A DNA stretch of 64,000 bases from Sphingomonas sp. (GCF_025362505.1 NZ_JANYGG010000138.1:17200-81199); one strand, 5' to 3'. Shown: positions 43,736 through 52,709, numbered from the stretch's first letter. The notes: a model not told the origin generated them from the sequence alone. Made by a program: numbers and translations.

Positions 43736-43749
43736 GAATTACGTGAATT
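43736..43749. promoter_or_regulatory. candidate operator GAATTACGTGAATT
   Basis: Lies in the 87-bp gap between the divergent cyclase-iorAB operon and the MarR gene. It differs from the palindrome at 35557 (GAATTCACGTGAAT) by one missing base. MarR regulators typically bind such sites next to their own gene and are released by aromatic CoA esters or acids. Confidence 0.5.
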
Positions 43750-43783
43750 GTCAAGTGATGACAGCGGCTGCACGGAGGACTAG

Positions 43784-44275
43784 ATGGAAGCGATGCCCTC
43801 CAAGCGCGACGCCCTTCATCGAGCCGACCCGGCCGGTCCGAACTTCAAGCTGGCCGACTCGCCGCTATATTGGCTCGCGCGGGTAGCGGGGCGCTACCGG
43901 CTCGACATGGACATGGTATTGAAGCCGATCGGGATGGATGTGCCGCGCTGGCGTGTTCTCGCGATCCTGACCGAGCATGAGCCGGCAAGCGTGACCGAAC
44001 TGTGTGACCACGCCGTCATTCGCCTGTCGACGATGACCCGGATCGTCCAGCGCCTGGCCGACAGCGGGCTGGTCAGCACTCGACCGCGCGACTCGGACGG
44101 GCGGGTGACCGAGGTCAGGCTAACCGTCGCCGGACGCGACGCTGCCGTGAGCGTCCATGCGCAGGCGAGTAGGATCTTTTACCACGGCTTCGACGGCTTC
44201 TCCGCGGCAGAAGTTGCAGCCCTTAACGGCATGCTGCAGCGATTGTTTACGAATTTCGGACTGCCGCCACGCTGA
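43784..44275 (+). CDS. MarR-family transcriptional regulator
   Basis: A 163-residue winged-helix regulator: LKPIGMDVPRWRVLAILTEHEP, SVTELCDHAVIRLSTMTRIVQRLADSGLV (recognition helix about residues 85-100) and RPRDSDGRVTEVRLTVAGR (wing). The ATG is preceded by GGAGG. It diverges from the cyclase-iorAB operon, so it probably controls it and itself. Its 3' end overlaps the end of the convergent anthraniloyl-CoA monooxygenase gene by 29 bp. Confidence 0.9.
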   Translation: MEAMPSKRDALHRADPAGPNFKLADSPLYWLARVAGRYRLDMDMVLKPIGMDVPRWRVLAILTEHEPASVTELCDHAVIRLSTMTRIVQRLADSGLVSTRPRDSDGRVTEVRLTVAGRDAAVSVHAQASRIFYHGFDGFSAAEVAALNGMLQRLFTNFGLPPR

Positions 44276-46619
44276 CCGCATCCGTGTGCTTATGGCGTGG
44301 GGATTTAGCCTTCTGCTGGAGGTCCGCCTGCTTCGCGCGCGTCTTGGCGGTTTCGCGCATCAATTGCGCGGCGCCCGACAGATAGGGTTTTGGCACGGCG
44401 ACGGCGCGGGTGGCGTACCAGGCCGCGGCGCGCAGCGCGAAATTGGGGTCGGTCAGGTGGACGCGACCGAGCGCCACCAGATCAGCGCGGCGACAGGCGA
44501 TGATCGTGTTGACTTGGCCTGGCTCGGTGATCGCGCCGACGCACAGGGTGCGAATGCCGACCTCGTTGCGGACGGTCTCGGAGAAGGGCACCTGATACAT
44601 CCGGCCATAGACCGGCGACTGGTCGGGAACGGTCTGGCCCGATGACAGGCTGATAAGGTCGCAGCCGGCGTCCTTGAAGGCGCGCGCGATGGCGACGAGG
44701 TCGTCCTCGCCAAGCCCGCCCTCCCGCCAGTCGGTGGCAGACAGGCGGACCGACATCGGCTTGGCCTGTGGCCAAACGGCGCGCATCGCGGCAAACAACT
44801 CAAGCGGAAACCGCAAGCGGTTGTCGATCGATCCGCCAAATTCGTCCGATCGCTGATTGGTCAGCGGCGATAGGAAGCTGGCGACGAGATAGCCGTGCGC
44901 GGCGTGAAGCTCGAGCAAATCGAAGCCGGCACAATCGGCGCGTCGCGTTGCCGCCACGAAGTCGGCGACGATGGCGTTCATCCCCGCCCGGTCCAGTTCG
45001 GCTGGCGCCTGGCTTTCACCCGGCAGCCATGGCAAGTTTGAAGCAGATACGATCGGCCAGTTAAGTGCGGGGTCGGCGATCGGATGGTCCGCGGCCTCCC
45101 AGCCGAGCTGGGTCGACGCCTTGCGCCCGGCGTGACCGAGCTGAACCGCGAGCTTCGCGCCGCTGTTGGCCTTGGCGAAATCGACAATCCGTTTCCACGC
45201 CGCTTCCTGCGTTTCGTTCCACAGCCCGGGACAACCCAGCGTGATCCGCGCTTCGGGCGACGTGCAGGTCATTTCGACATACAACAAGCCCGCGCCGCCC
45301 ACGGCACGGGCGCCATAATGCATCAGGTGCCAATCGCCCGGCACGCCGTCGGTCGCGAGATATTGCGCCATTGGCGCGACGACGACGCGGTTAGGGATGG
45401 TCAGACCGCGCAGCTTCAATGGCGTGAACATCGGTGTCGGACGCTCGGCGGCAACGTCGATCCCGGTCTCGGCGGCATAATTTCGGTAAAAATCATCCTC
45501 GACCGCGGCGAGAAAGGCCGGGTCGCGCAGCTCTAGATTGTCCCAAGTGATCGACTTAGCGCGCGACATGACCATCATCGCGAACTGCTGCGGCGGCATG
45601 TCCCACGAACACGCGACATGCTCGAACCAAGCGAGCGACACGGCGGCGTTGTGCTGGGTGATCTCGATCGCAGTCGCACGGTTCTCCCGATAGGCATCAA
45701 ACGCAGCCGGCACGTCGTGCTCATGCTCGACCAGGGCATCGGCCAGCGCGATCGCGCTTTCCATCGCCAGCTTGGTGCCCGACCCGATCGAGAAATGAGC
45801 AGTCGCCATAGCATCACCGAGCAGCACGATACGGCCGTGGGTCCAGCGCCGGCAGCTAATCCGCGGAAAGTTTCGCCACAGCGATCGGTTGACGAGCAAT
45901 GGATGACCTTCGAGATCCTCAGCGAAGATCGCCTCGAGCGCTCGCGCCGCCTGCCGCTCGTCCATCGTGTCGAAGCCATTACCGGCCCAACACTCGGGCG
46001 TTGTCTCGATCACCCAGGTCGAATGATCGCGGTCATACTGATAGCAGTGGGCGACGATGATGCCGTGCGGCGTCTCGCGGAAGAAATAGGTGAAGTCGCT
46101 CAAAGGACGGGTCGAACCCATCCAGGTGAACTTATTGCGGGTCGGGCTTATCACCGGCTCGAACGCCGCGGCGTAGGCGTCACGGATGCGGCTGTTGGTG
46201 CCGTCGGCGGCAACGATCACGTCGGACTGGGCAAAACGCTGTTCGATCGTCGCCGGGTCGATCGATACTCCATAGTGGCTTTCGACCCCGACCGCATCGG
46301 CGCGGGCCTGCAGGATTTGAAGTAACTTCAGCCGGGCGCAACCAGCGAAACCATTACCGCCGCAATGGATGTCGTGGCCCTTGTAGCGGATGCGGATGTC
46401 GTCCCAATAGGCGAAGGCATCGGCGATCATCGCGTAGGATTCTGGATCTCGGCTGAGGAATTCGCCCAGCGTCTCGTCCGAGAAGACGACACCGAAGCCG
46501 AACGTGTCGTCGGCCTGATTCTGCTCGAACAGCTCGACCTGCCAATCGGGCCGCACCTTCTTGACGAGGATGCCGAGGTAGAGACCCCCGGGGCCGCTGC
46601 CGATGATGCTGATCCGCAA
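44247..46619 (-). CDS. fused 2-aminobenzoyl-CoA (anthraniloyl-CoA) monooxygenase/reductase
   Basis: A 790-residue two-domain flavoprotein. The first half is a class A FAD monooxygenase (ISIIGSGPGGLYLGILVK at the start, GDAMATAHFSIGSGTKLAMESA for the FAD ribityl site). The second half, from about residue 400 (TPMFTPLKLRGLTIPNRVVVAPM), is an Old Yellow Enzyme reductase with ELHAAHGYLVASFLSPLTNQR. This fusion defines anthraniloyl-CoA monooxygenase (Azoarcus type), which hydroxylates and dearomatises 2-aminobenzoyl-CoA; salicylyl-CoA 5-hydroxylase is the close alternative. Start at TTG 46619, chosen for GAGGAAC six bases upstream and the Rossmann start. Last gene of a three-gene minus-strand operon. 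Confidence 0.88.
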   Translation of the reverse strand: MRISIIGSGPGGLYLGILVKKVRPDWQVELFEQNQADDTFGFGVVFSDETLGEFLSRDPESYAMIADAFAYWDDIRIRYKGHDIHCGGNGFAGCARLKLLQILQARADAVGVESHYGVSIDPATIEQRFAQSDVIVAADGTNSRIRDAYAAAFEPVISPTRNKFTWMGSTRPLSDFTYFFRETPHGIIVAHCYQYDRDHSTWVIETTPECWAGNGFDTMDERQAARALEAIFAEDLEGHPLLVNRSLWRNFPRISCRRWTHGRIVLLGDAMATAHFSIGSGTKLAMESAIALADALVEHEHDVPAAFDAYRENRATAIEITQHNAAVSLAWFEHVACSWDMPPQQFAMMVMSRAKSITWDNLELRDPAFLAAVEDDFYRNYAAETGIDVAAERPTPMFTPLKLRGLTIPNRVVVAPMAQYLATDGVPGDWHLMHYGARAVGGAGLLYVEMTCTSPEARITLGCPGLWNETQEAAWKRIVDFAKANSGAKLAVQLGHAGRKASTQLGWEAADHPIADPALNWPIVSASNLPWLPGESQAPAELDRAGMNAIVADFVAATRRADCAGFDLLELHAAHGYLVASFLSPLTNQRSDEFGGSIDNRLRFPLELFAAMRAVWPQAKPMSVRLSATDWREGGLGEDDLVAIARAFKDAGCDLISLSSGQTVPDQSPVYGRMYQVPFSETVRNEVGIRTLCVGAITEPGQVNTIIACRRADLVALGRVHLTDPNFALRAAAWYATRAVAVPKPYLSGAAQLMRETAKTRAKQADLQQKAKSPRHKHTDAVSVAAVRNS

Positions 46620-46697
46620 GACTGGTTCCTCGAAACGTTCGCCGCGAGTATAGCCCAAACGGCAAGATGCTTCAAACCTAAAAGACTTCGTGCTCGA

Positions 46698-47699
46698 TCA
46701 GAAGTCGACGCTCTGGCCGATGCCTCGTTCCCGCGCGCGCTGGTTGACGAGATAGGCTGCAGCGAGGTCTTGCGCGGCAATGCCGAGCGATTTGTAGAGC
46801 GTGATGTCATGCGGCGACGTGCGGCCCGCGAGGCTGCCGTTGGCGACCTCGCCAATCTCACCGAGCAAATGGTCCGAGCCGATCGCGCCGGCGTCGAGCG
46901 CGCGGCGGAACTCGCCCGCCTCATTGATCGTCGACAGCCTGAAGTCGACGAAATAGCGTGCCTTGGCAACGAGCGCGACATCCGCCTCGGCAGTGGTGAC
47001 AATGCTCGACCCGACGAGATTGACGTGCGCGCCCGGGGCGACGTCATCGCCGAACAGGATCGGGTCGCGGGCTTTGCTGACGGTGCAAATGAGGTCGGCG
47101 CCGGCGACGCAGTCGCGGGCATCGGCGACCGGCTCGATCGTAAGTCCCATGTGGGCAGACTGCTTAGCGGCGAAGCGTTCCGCGCTTGCCAAATTCGGCG
47201 ACCAGACGCGGACCCGGCGCAGCGGCCGTACGCATTTCATGGCCTCGAGGTGACTTGCGGCCTGTTCACCGGCGCCAAGGATGGCAAGATCGCCGGCGTC
47301 GGGGCGCGCCAGCAGGTCGGTTGCGAACGCACTGGTAGCGGCGGTGCGAATCGCGGTGATCTCGCCGGCGTCGAGCACCGCCACCGGGCGGCCGTGGGCA
47401 GTTTCGAACAGCAAGACGATCCCCAAGTGTGAGGAGAAGTTGGTTCCAACGTTGCGCGGGCTGAGGCTTACGATCTTGACACCATAGCATTCGGGATCGG
47501 CTAGAAAGCCGCCCATATTGCCCATCATGCCGATGTCGCCCGGCATCTTGACCACCGAACGGAGCGGGATTTCGGCGCGGCCTTCGGCAACCGCGATCAT
47601 GGTCGTGCGCATCAGCACGATGCAGTCGGCCATCGGGAGAAGCGCGCGGACGTCGGGCCCGCGCAGGATGCGAATGTCCATCGTGGGCCGGTCGGTCAC
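46698..47699 (-). CDS. ornithine cyclodeaminase/mu-crystallin family protein
   Basis: A 333-residue NAD(P)-dependent protein of the OCD family, which includes ornithine cyclodeaminase, alanine dehydrogenase and ketimine reductases. IPLRSVVKMPG and GVKIVSLSPRNVG form the substrate side with its Lys, AGEITAIRTAATSA is conserved, and AILGAGEQAASHLEAM is the Rossmann motif. It overlaps the upstream class V gene by 4 bp, so the two act together; reduction or release of ammonia from an imino acid made by the PLP enzyme is possible. Exact substrate unknown. Confidence 0.82.
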   Translation of the reverse strand: MTDRPTMDIRILRGPDVRALLPMADCIVLMRTTMIAVAEGRAEIPLRSVVKMPGDIGMMGNMGGFLADPECYGVKIVSLSPRNVGTNFSSHLGIVLLFETAHGRPVAVLDAGEITAIRTAATSAFATDLLARPDAGDLAILGAGEQAASHLEAMKCVRPLRRVRVWSPNLASAERFAAKQSAHMGLTIEPVADARDCVAGADLICTVSKARDPILFGDDVAPGAHVNLVGSSIVTTAEADVALVAKARYFVDFRLSTINEAGEFRRALDAGAIGSDHLLGEIGEVANGSLAGRTSPHDITLYKSLGIAAQDLAAAYLVNQRARERGIGQSVDF

Positions 47700-48841
47700 T
47701 GTGCGAAGACCTCCTTCAGCTCGCGCATTGCCGCGATGAAGGCGGCGATATCGCTTTCGTCATTATAGAAGTGGAAGGCCGCGCGCAGGTTCGAATCGCG
47801 GTGCGAGACGACGATGCCGCGCGCGGCCAGCGCGGCGTCGAGCCCTTCACTGTCGCGCGAGGGAATGGCAATCATCGCGCCGCGGCGGGCGTCGTCGCGC
47901 GGCGTGATCGCGGGCCAGCCGATCGCAGCGAGCTGATCCATGCAGGCACCAGACAGGCGGCGAACACGCTCCTCGATCGCGTCGGTGCCTACCTCGGCGA
48001 TGATCGCCAGCGCAGCTTCGGCAGCATAGCAGGCGACCACCGGCGGCGAGCCCGCCTCAAACCGGCGGGCGGAAGGCGACGGGCAGTTGCTGGCGATGTT
48101 CATCGCGCCAATGTCGGCCTGGGCAAACCAGCCCGACACGGTCGGCAGCATCTGCGGCACCAGCGACCCGCGCACGTAAAGAAAGCCGATGCCGGCGGTG
48201 GCGAGCAGATATTTGTAGAGGCCACCGACCGCGAAATCGACGTCGAGCGCCTTCACGTCGACGGTCATCGAGCCAACCGACTGGTAGCAATCGAGCAGCA
48301 TGAATGCGCCGCGCGAATGCGCGATGCGGGCGATCGCCGCGGCGTCGAGCCTGGCACCGTTTCGAAACCCGACGTGGGTCACCGCAACCAGTCGGGTGCG
48401 CTCGTCGATGGCGGCGGCGAAGCGCTCGGGCGAGATCCAGCCGTCGGCGTCGAGCGGCATGTGGACGACGCGCGCCCCGCGCGGTTCCTGCGCGTGCCAG
48501 ATCTGCGCGTTGGTCGGGAACTCGAGATCGCTGGTAACGACCGTGTCGCGCTCGCCGCTGAAGTCGAGCGCGCTGGCGATGGCGTTGATCCCGGCGGTGG
48601 TCGAGGTCGTCACGGCAACCTCGTCGGGGTCGGCGCGCAAGATGGTCGCGAGGCCGCGCCGCACCACCTCGTTCTTGGTCACCCAAACGTCCCAGTTCGC
48701 GCCTACAGCCAGCCGGTCGTCGAGGTAGGCGGCAAAGGCAGCGCGAACGCTGTCCGCCAACGCGGCATAGGAACCGCTGTTGAGATAAGTCTTTTGGGCG
48801 AGCAGCGGAAAGCGACTGCGCAGCTCTTCAAAATCGGCCAT
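47696..48841 (-). CDS. PLP-dependent class V aminotransferase-fold enzyme (paralogue)
   Basis: A 381-residue relative of the protein at 34349, sharing LRSRFPLL, TAGINAIASALDFSGERD, DLEFPTNAQIWHAQEPRGARVV and AVTHVGFRNGARLDAAAIARIA. The Schiff-base Lys is in VGGLYKYLLATAGIGFLYVR. ATG 48841 gives MADFEELRSRF; the frame extends six codons further. First gene of the operon leading to the OCD and monooxygenase genes. Reaction unknown. Confidence 0.75.
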   Translation of the reverse strand: MADFEELRSRFPLLAQKTYLNSGSYAALADSVRAAFAAYLDDRLAVGANWDVWVTKNEVVRRGLATILRADPDEVAVTTSTTAGINAIASALDFSGERDTVVTSDLEFPTNAQIWHAQEPRGARVVHMPLDADGWISPERFAAAIDERTRLVAVTHVGFRNGARLDAAAIARIAHSRGAFMLLDCYQSVGSMTVDVKALDVDFAVGGLYKYLLATAGIGFLYVRGSLVPQMLPTVSGWFAQADIGAMNIASNCPSPSARRFEAGSPPVVACYAAEAALAIIAEVGTDAIEERVRRLSGACMDQLAAIGWPAITPRDDARRGAMIAIPSRDSEGLDAALAARGIVVSHRDSNLRAAFHFYNDESDIAAFIAAMRELKEVFAQ

Positions 48842-48876
48842 GATCAGTCGTCCCATCACCCAAGCCGGAGCGTTTC

Positions 48877-49848
48877 ATGTTCGCCGACGTCGAGCCGATC
48901 AGCCTTGCCGACATCCGCGTCGCGCAGCAGCGACTCGGCGGGGTTGCGGTGCGCACCCCGGTGCTGCGCTGCGACGCCGCGCCCGCCGGCCGCGAATTGT
49001 GGCTCAAACTGGAGAATCTGCAGCCGATCGGATCGTTCAAGGTGCGCCCGATCGGCAATGCCGTGCTGTCGCGCAAGCCGGCGCTGCTCGACCGCGGCAT
49101 CTATACGTCGAGCTCGGGCAATAGCGCGCTCGGGGTGGCATGGATGGCGCGGCGACTGGGGATCGGGGCGACGGCCGTGGTTCCGGACAATGCGCCCGAG
49201 GCCAAGCTGGCTGGGCTTCGCCACCTTGGCGCTCACATCATCGTGCTGCCCTATGCGCAATGGTGGCAGGTGATCGAGACGGGTCATCATGAGGGCCTCG
49301 ATGGTCTTTATGTCGACGCGGTGCGCGATCCCGCTGCGCTTGCCGGAGACGGGACGATCGGGCTCGAGATCGCCGAGGATGCGGGCGAACTCGACGCGGT
49401 CTTCATCCCGTTCGGCGGCGGCGGGCTGGCGAGCGGGATCGCGTGCGCGCTCAAGGCGTTGCGGCCGTCGGTCAGGATCGTGGTGTGCGAACTGGCCAGC
49501 GCACAGCCGCTCAAGGCCGCGATGGCCGCCGGGCATCCGGTGACCGTGCCAGCCGCGCCGGGCTTCGTGAGTGGGGTCGGTTATGGCGCGGTCCTGCCCG
49601 AAATGTGGCCGCTGGTGTCGGGTCTGGTCGATGAGGTGGTGACGGTGACTCTCGACCAGGTCGAGGCAGCGATCCGCGCGATGGTCAGCGCCAATCATGT
49701 TATCGCCGAAGGCGCCGGCGCGGTATCGGTCGCCGCAGCGCTGTACGGCGCGCACCGTCACCGGCGGGTCTGCGCGGTGGTATCGGGCGGCAACCTCGAC
49801 CCGGCGCTGCTGGCGCGGATCGTCACGTCAGGCGGCGCGGTCGGCTGA
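48877..49848 (+). CDS. threonine-dehydratase-like PLP enzyme (fold type II)
   Basis: A 323-residue protein of the serine/threonine ammonia-lyase and racemase family. ENLQPIGSFKVRPIGNAV has the PLP Lys (about residue 53), SSSGNSALGVAWMARRLG binds substrate, PFGGGGLASGIACALKAL the phosphate, and VVSGGNLDPALL ends the core. No ACT domain, so it is the catabolic type. It diverges from the class V gene across 35 bp, with GGAGCG before the ATG. It may deaminate a hydroxyamino acid released by the island's enzymes; substrate not readable. Confidence 0.82.
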   Translation: MFADVEPISLADIRVAQQRLGGVAVRTPVLRCDAAPAGRELWLKLENLQPIGSFKVRPIGNAVLSRKPALLDRGIYTSSSGNSALGVAWMARRLGIGATAVVPDNAPEAKLAGLRHLGAHIIVLPYAQWWQVIETGHHEGLDGLYVDAVRDPAALAGDGTIGLEIAEDAGELDAVFIPFGGGGLASGIACALKALRPSVRIVVCELASAQPLKAAMAAGHPVTVPAAPGFVSGVGYGAVLPEMWPLVSGLVDEVVTVTLDQVEAAIRAMVSANHVIAEGAGAVSVAAALYGAHRHRRVCAVVSGGNLDPALLARIVTSGGAVG

Positions 49849-51234
49849 CACGGCGAGTGGCACTGCATCACGATGACGACGCTTCCACGCGAAATAAGCG
49901 AGCGTGACGACGCCGAGCCACGGCACGCCAACGATCCACGAGATGTTCCAGAATTCGGTATCGAGCCCCATCGTCACGAGGATCGCACCGAGCAACAACA
50001 GCCCCGCGATTTGCATGTAGGGGAACAGTGGCATGCGCACCGGCAACGCCGCCTTGCCATGGTGGCGACGGAAGCTCAGATGGCTGACGAGGATCGTGAT
50101 CCACACGATGATCGCTCCGAACAGCGCCACGCCGAACAGATAATTATAGGCGAGCGGCGTCACGACCGAGAGCGCGGCCGCAGCGAGGATGCTTCCGCCC
50201 GAGACGAGGATCGCCGCGACGGGCGTCCCGTTGCTGCTCAACCGCCCGAGGAAAGCCGGGGCGTAAGTTCCGCGCGACAGCGAAAAGAGCATCCGCGAGC
50301 AGAGGTAAACGTTGGTATTCATGCTCGACAAAGCGGCGGTGATGACGACGAAGTTCATCATGCCGGCGGCGTGGCGAATGCCGCTATGTTCGAACACTTT
50401 GACGAACGGACTCTGGGTGATGACCTTGGCGCCGGTCTCGGTCCACGGCACGAAACTGACCACGATCGCCAACGCCAATATGTAGAACAGGAACAGGCGG
50501 AAGGCCATCGTGCGGAGTGCCGCGGGGATGGCGGTTACAGGATCCTTCGTCTCGCCCGAGGTCACCGCGATAACCTCAATCCCGTTGAACGAGAAGATGC
50601 CGATGATCACCCCCATCCACACCCCGCCAAGGCCATGGGGGAGGAAGCCGCCGGGGAGGCCGGTGAGATTTGCCGCACCGGTCGCCGGCTGGCCGATGCC
50701 GAAGATGGTCGATGCGCCGACGATGATGAACACGACGATCGCGGCGACCTTGATGAAGGCAAACCAATATTCGATCGTCCCGAAATTGCCGACCGAGCGC
50801 GAGTTAAAATAAAGCAGGATGCTGGCGAAGCCGATCGACCACATCCACACCGGTACTTCGGGAAACCAGAAGCTCATGTAGAGGCCGACGGCGACTGCCT
50901 CCCCGCCCACCGCGATGACCTGCGCCAGCCAGTAGGTGTAGCGGACCATGAAGCCGGCCCACGGGTTGAGATAAGTTTCGGCGTAGATGCCGAACGAGCC
51001 CGCGGTCGGATGGACTACCGCCATTTCCGACAGGCTGAACACCATCACCACCGCGATGAACCCGGCAATAACGTAACTTAGCAGAACGCCCGGTCCAGCA
51101 TATCCGATCGCCAACCCACTCCCGAGAAACAGTCCCGTGCCGATAGCACCGCCGAGCCCGATCATCGTGATCTGGGCCTTGCTCAGCGCCTGCTGAAGGC
51201 CCTGCTCTCGATTCGTGACAGGGTCCATGTCCAT
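49828..51234 (-). CDS. amino acid permease (APC superfamily)
   Basis: A 468-residue inner-membrane symporter with 12 hydrophobic helices. QQALSKAQITMIGLGGAIGTGLFLGSG is the AAT-family start and SFNGIEVIAVTSGETKDP the conserved helix 6 region of GABA, aromatic and proline permeases. The ATG at 51234 has GGGGGAGA about eight bases upstream. It converges with the dehydratase gene (21-bp overlap) and diverges from the SDR operon. It fits uptake of an amino acid-like substrate into the pathway. Confidence 0.88.
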   Translation of the reverse strand: MDMDPVTNREQGLQQALSKAQITMIGLGGAIGTGLFLGSGLAIGYAGPGVLLSYVIAGFIAVVMVFSLSEMAVVHPTAGSFGIYAETYLNPWAGFMVRYTYWLAQVIAVGGEAVAVGLYMSFWFPEVPVWMWSIGFASILLYFNSRSVGNFGTIEYWFAFIKVAAIVVFIIVGASTIFGIGQPATGAANLTGLPGGFLPHGLGGVWMGVIIGIFSFNGIEVIAVTSGETKDPVTAIPAALRTMAFRLFLFYILALAIVVSFVPWTETGAKVITQSPFVKVFEHSGIRHAAGMMNFVVITAALSSMNTNVYLCSRMLFSLSRGTYAPAFLGRLSSNGTPVAAILVSGGSILAAAALSVVTPLAYNYLFGVALFGAIIVWITILVSHLSFRRHHGKAALPVRMPLFPYMQIAGLLLLGAILVTMGLDTEFWNISWIVGVPWLGVVTLAYFAWKRRHRDAVPLAVSADRAA

Positions 51235-51375
51235 CCGTTGATCTCCCCCCGGTCGGGCATTTCCCCGGGCTAATGATTTTGCTTTAAGCATAGACTTTTG
51301 CGGCATACAAAGTGATTGGCCTGGACGGCCAATGGCGTGTCAAGGCGAGGCCCATCTTGCATTCGCACCGCCAAT

Positions 51376-51391
51376 ACTTCAAGCTTAAAGT
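51376..51391. promoter_or_regulatory. near-palindrome ACTTCAAGCTTAAAGT, candidate MarR operator
   Basis: A 16-bp palindrome with one mismatched pair, 15 bases before the SDR start. A related half GCTTTAAGC lies nearer the permease at 51281. The site differs from the ACGTGAAT motif in the rest of the island, suggesting the second MarR protein (52209) recognises it. The permease-SDR gap is 171 bp and holds no gene. Confidence 0.45.
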
Positions 51392-51405
51392 TGTTAGGAA
51401 GAGGC

Positions 51406-52212
51406 ATGAGTTCGATCGACGGCACAGGGACGCCGCAGGCGGAGCGATCGAAACTGGCTGACGGCGCGCGCCATGCGGTCATCACCGGCGGAGGCAGCGG
51501 GATTGGTGCGGCAATTGCACGTGCGCTTGGCAGCGACGGCAATCGGGTGAGCCTCGTTGGCCGGCGCCCCGAGCCCATCGCCGACGTAGCGCGCGCAATC
51601 GGTGGCTTTGCGTTTGCCGCCGATGTCACCGACCGGCCCTCGGTCGATGCGGCGTTCGATGCCGCACGCGACGCCCACGGTCCCATCGAGATACTGATCA
51701 ACTGCGCCGGTGACGCGCCTAGCGGAAAGTTTGCGAACGTCTCGATCGAGCAATGGCGCGCGACCCTGGCGGTCAATCTCGACGCGCTGTTCCATTGCAC
51801 TCAGGCCGCGCTGCCCGATCTGCTAGCGGCGGCGGTCGGGCGGGTCGTGACCGTCGCCTCGACCGCCGGGCTAAAAGGCTATGGCTATGTTGCGCCCTAT
51901 GTCGCCGCCAAGCATGGCGCGATCGGACTGACGCGCGCGTTGGCGGCGGAATATGCCAAGACGGCGCTGACCTTCAACGCCGTCTGCCCGGGTTTTACCG
52001 ACACTGATCTCGTCACCCGCGCGGTCGCGACGATCCGCGCCTCGACCGGGCGCGACGAGGACGCGGCCCGCACCGAACTCACGCGTTACAACCCCCAACT
52101 ACGACTGATCGCGCCCGAGGAGGTCGCGGCTGCGGTATTGTGGCTGTGCCGGCGTGACAGCCAGTCGATTACCGGTCAGGCCATCGCCGTGGCTGGTGGA
52201 GAAGTGATGTGA
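51406..52212 (+). CDS. SDR-family 3-hydroxyacyl-CoA dehydrogenase-like enzyme
   Basis: A 268-residue classical SDR: VITGGGSGIGAAIARALG (NAD site), INCAGDAPSGKF, and YVAPYVAAKHGAIGLTRALA with the Tyr-x3-Lys pair. In this operon it probably oxidises the hydroxyl group formed by the enoyl-CoA hydratase. ATG 51406 is preceded by AGGAAGAGG. It is first of six genes joined by overlaps. Confidence 0.85.
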   Translation: MSSIDGTGTPQAERSKLADGARHAVITGGGSGIGAAIARALGSDGNRVSLVGRRPEPIADVARAIGGFAFAADVTDRPSVDAAFDAARDAHGPIEILINCAGDAPSGKFANVSIEQWRATLAVNLDALFHCTQAALPDLLAAAVGRVVTVASTAGLKGYGYVAPYVAAKHGAIGLTRALAAEYAKTALTFNAVCPGFTDTDLVTRAVATIRASTGRDEDAARTELTRYNPQLRLIAPEEVAAAVLWLCRRDSQSITGQAIAVAGGEVM

Positions 52213-52709
52213 GTAAGGCTGAGTTTCGCGAGAAGCTTGACGGGGATATCAGCGGCGGGCCGGCCGATATCCGGCTGTGGCTGCGCCTGCTGAGCTGTTC
52301 GACGATCATCGAGAAGCGCCTGCGGCGCAAGCTCGCTGAGCGATCCTCGACCCTGCCTCGGTTCGACGTAATGGCGGCGCTCGTACGTTATCCCGAAGGA
52401 CTGACCATGTCCGCCTTGTCGCGCCAGCTGTTCGTGTCCAACGGCAATATCACGCACCTCGTACGCTGGCTCGTCAAGGAGGACCTCGTCGCGATCGAGC
52501 AGTGCAGTCGCGACGGCCGTTCCACCATCACTCGCCTGACGCCCAAGGGTGCCGACACGTTCGCGGTCCTGTCGCGCGAGCATCATCAGTGGGTCGAAGC
52601 GATGTTCGCCGGCCTCGGCACCGACGACAAGGAGGGACTTTTCGTCTCGCTGGGCAAGCTGCGCGCTTCCGTCGAAGAATCGAGCGAGGAGAATGTTCGT
52701 GCAGCCTGA
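52209..52709 (+). CDS. MarR-family transcriptional regulator (second)
   Basis: A 166-residue regulator starting at a GTG that overlaps the SDR stop (GTGA). [46 protein letters not shown] is the winged-helix core and [16 protein letters not shown] the wing. Encoded within the operon it likely controls; CoA esters are common ligands for such regulators. Confidence 0.88.
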   Translation: MSKAEFREKLDGDISGGPADIRLWLRLLSCSTIIEKRLRRKLAERSSTLPRFDVMAALVRYPEGLTMSALSRQLFVSNGNITHLVRWLVKEDLVAIEQCSRDGRSTITRLTPKGADTFAVLSREHHQWVEAMFAGLGTDDKEGLFVSLGKLRASVEESSEENVRAA

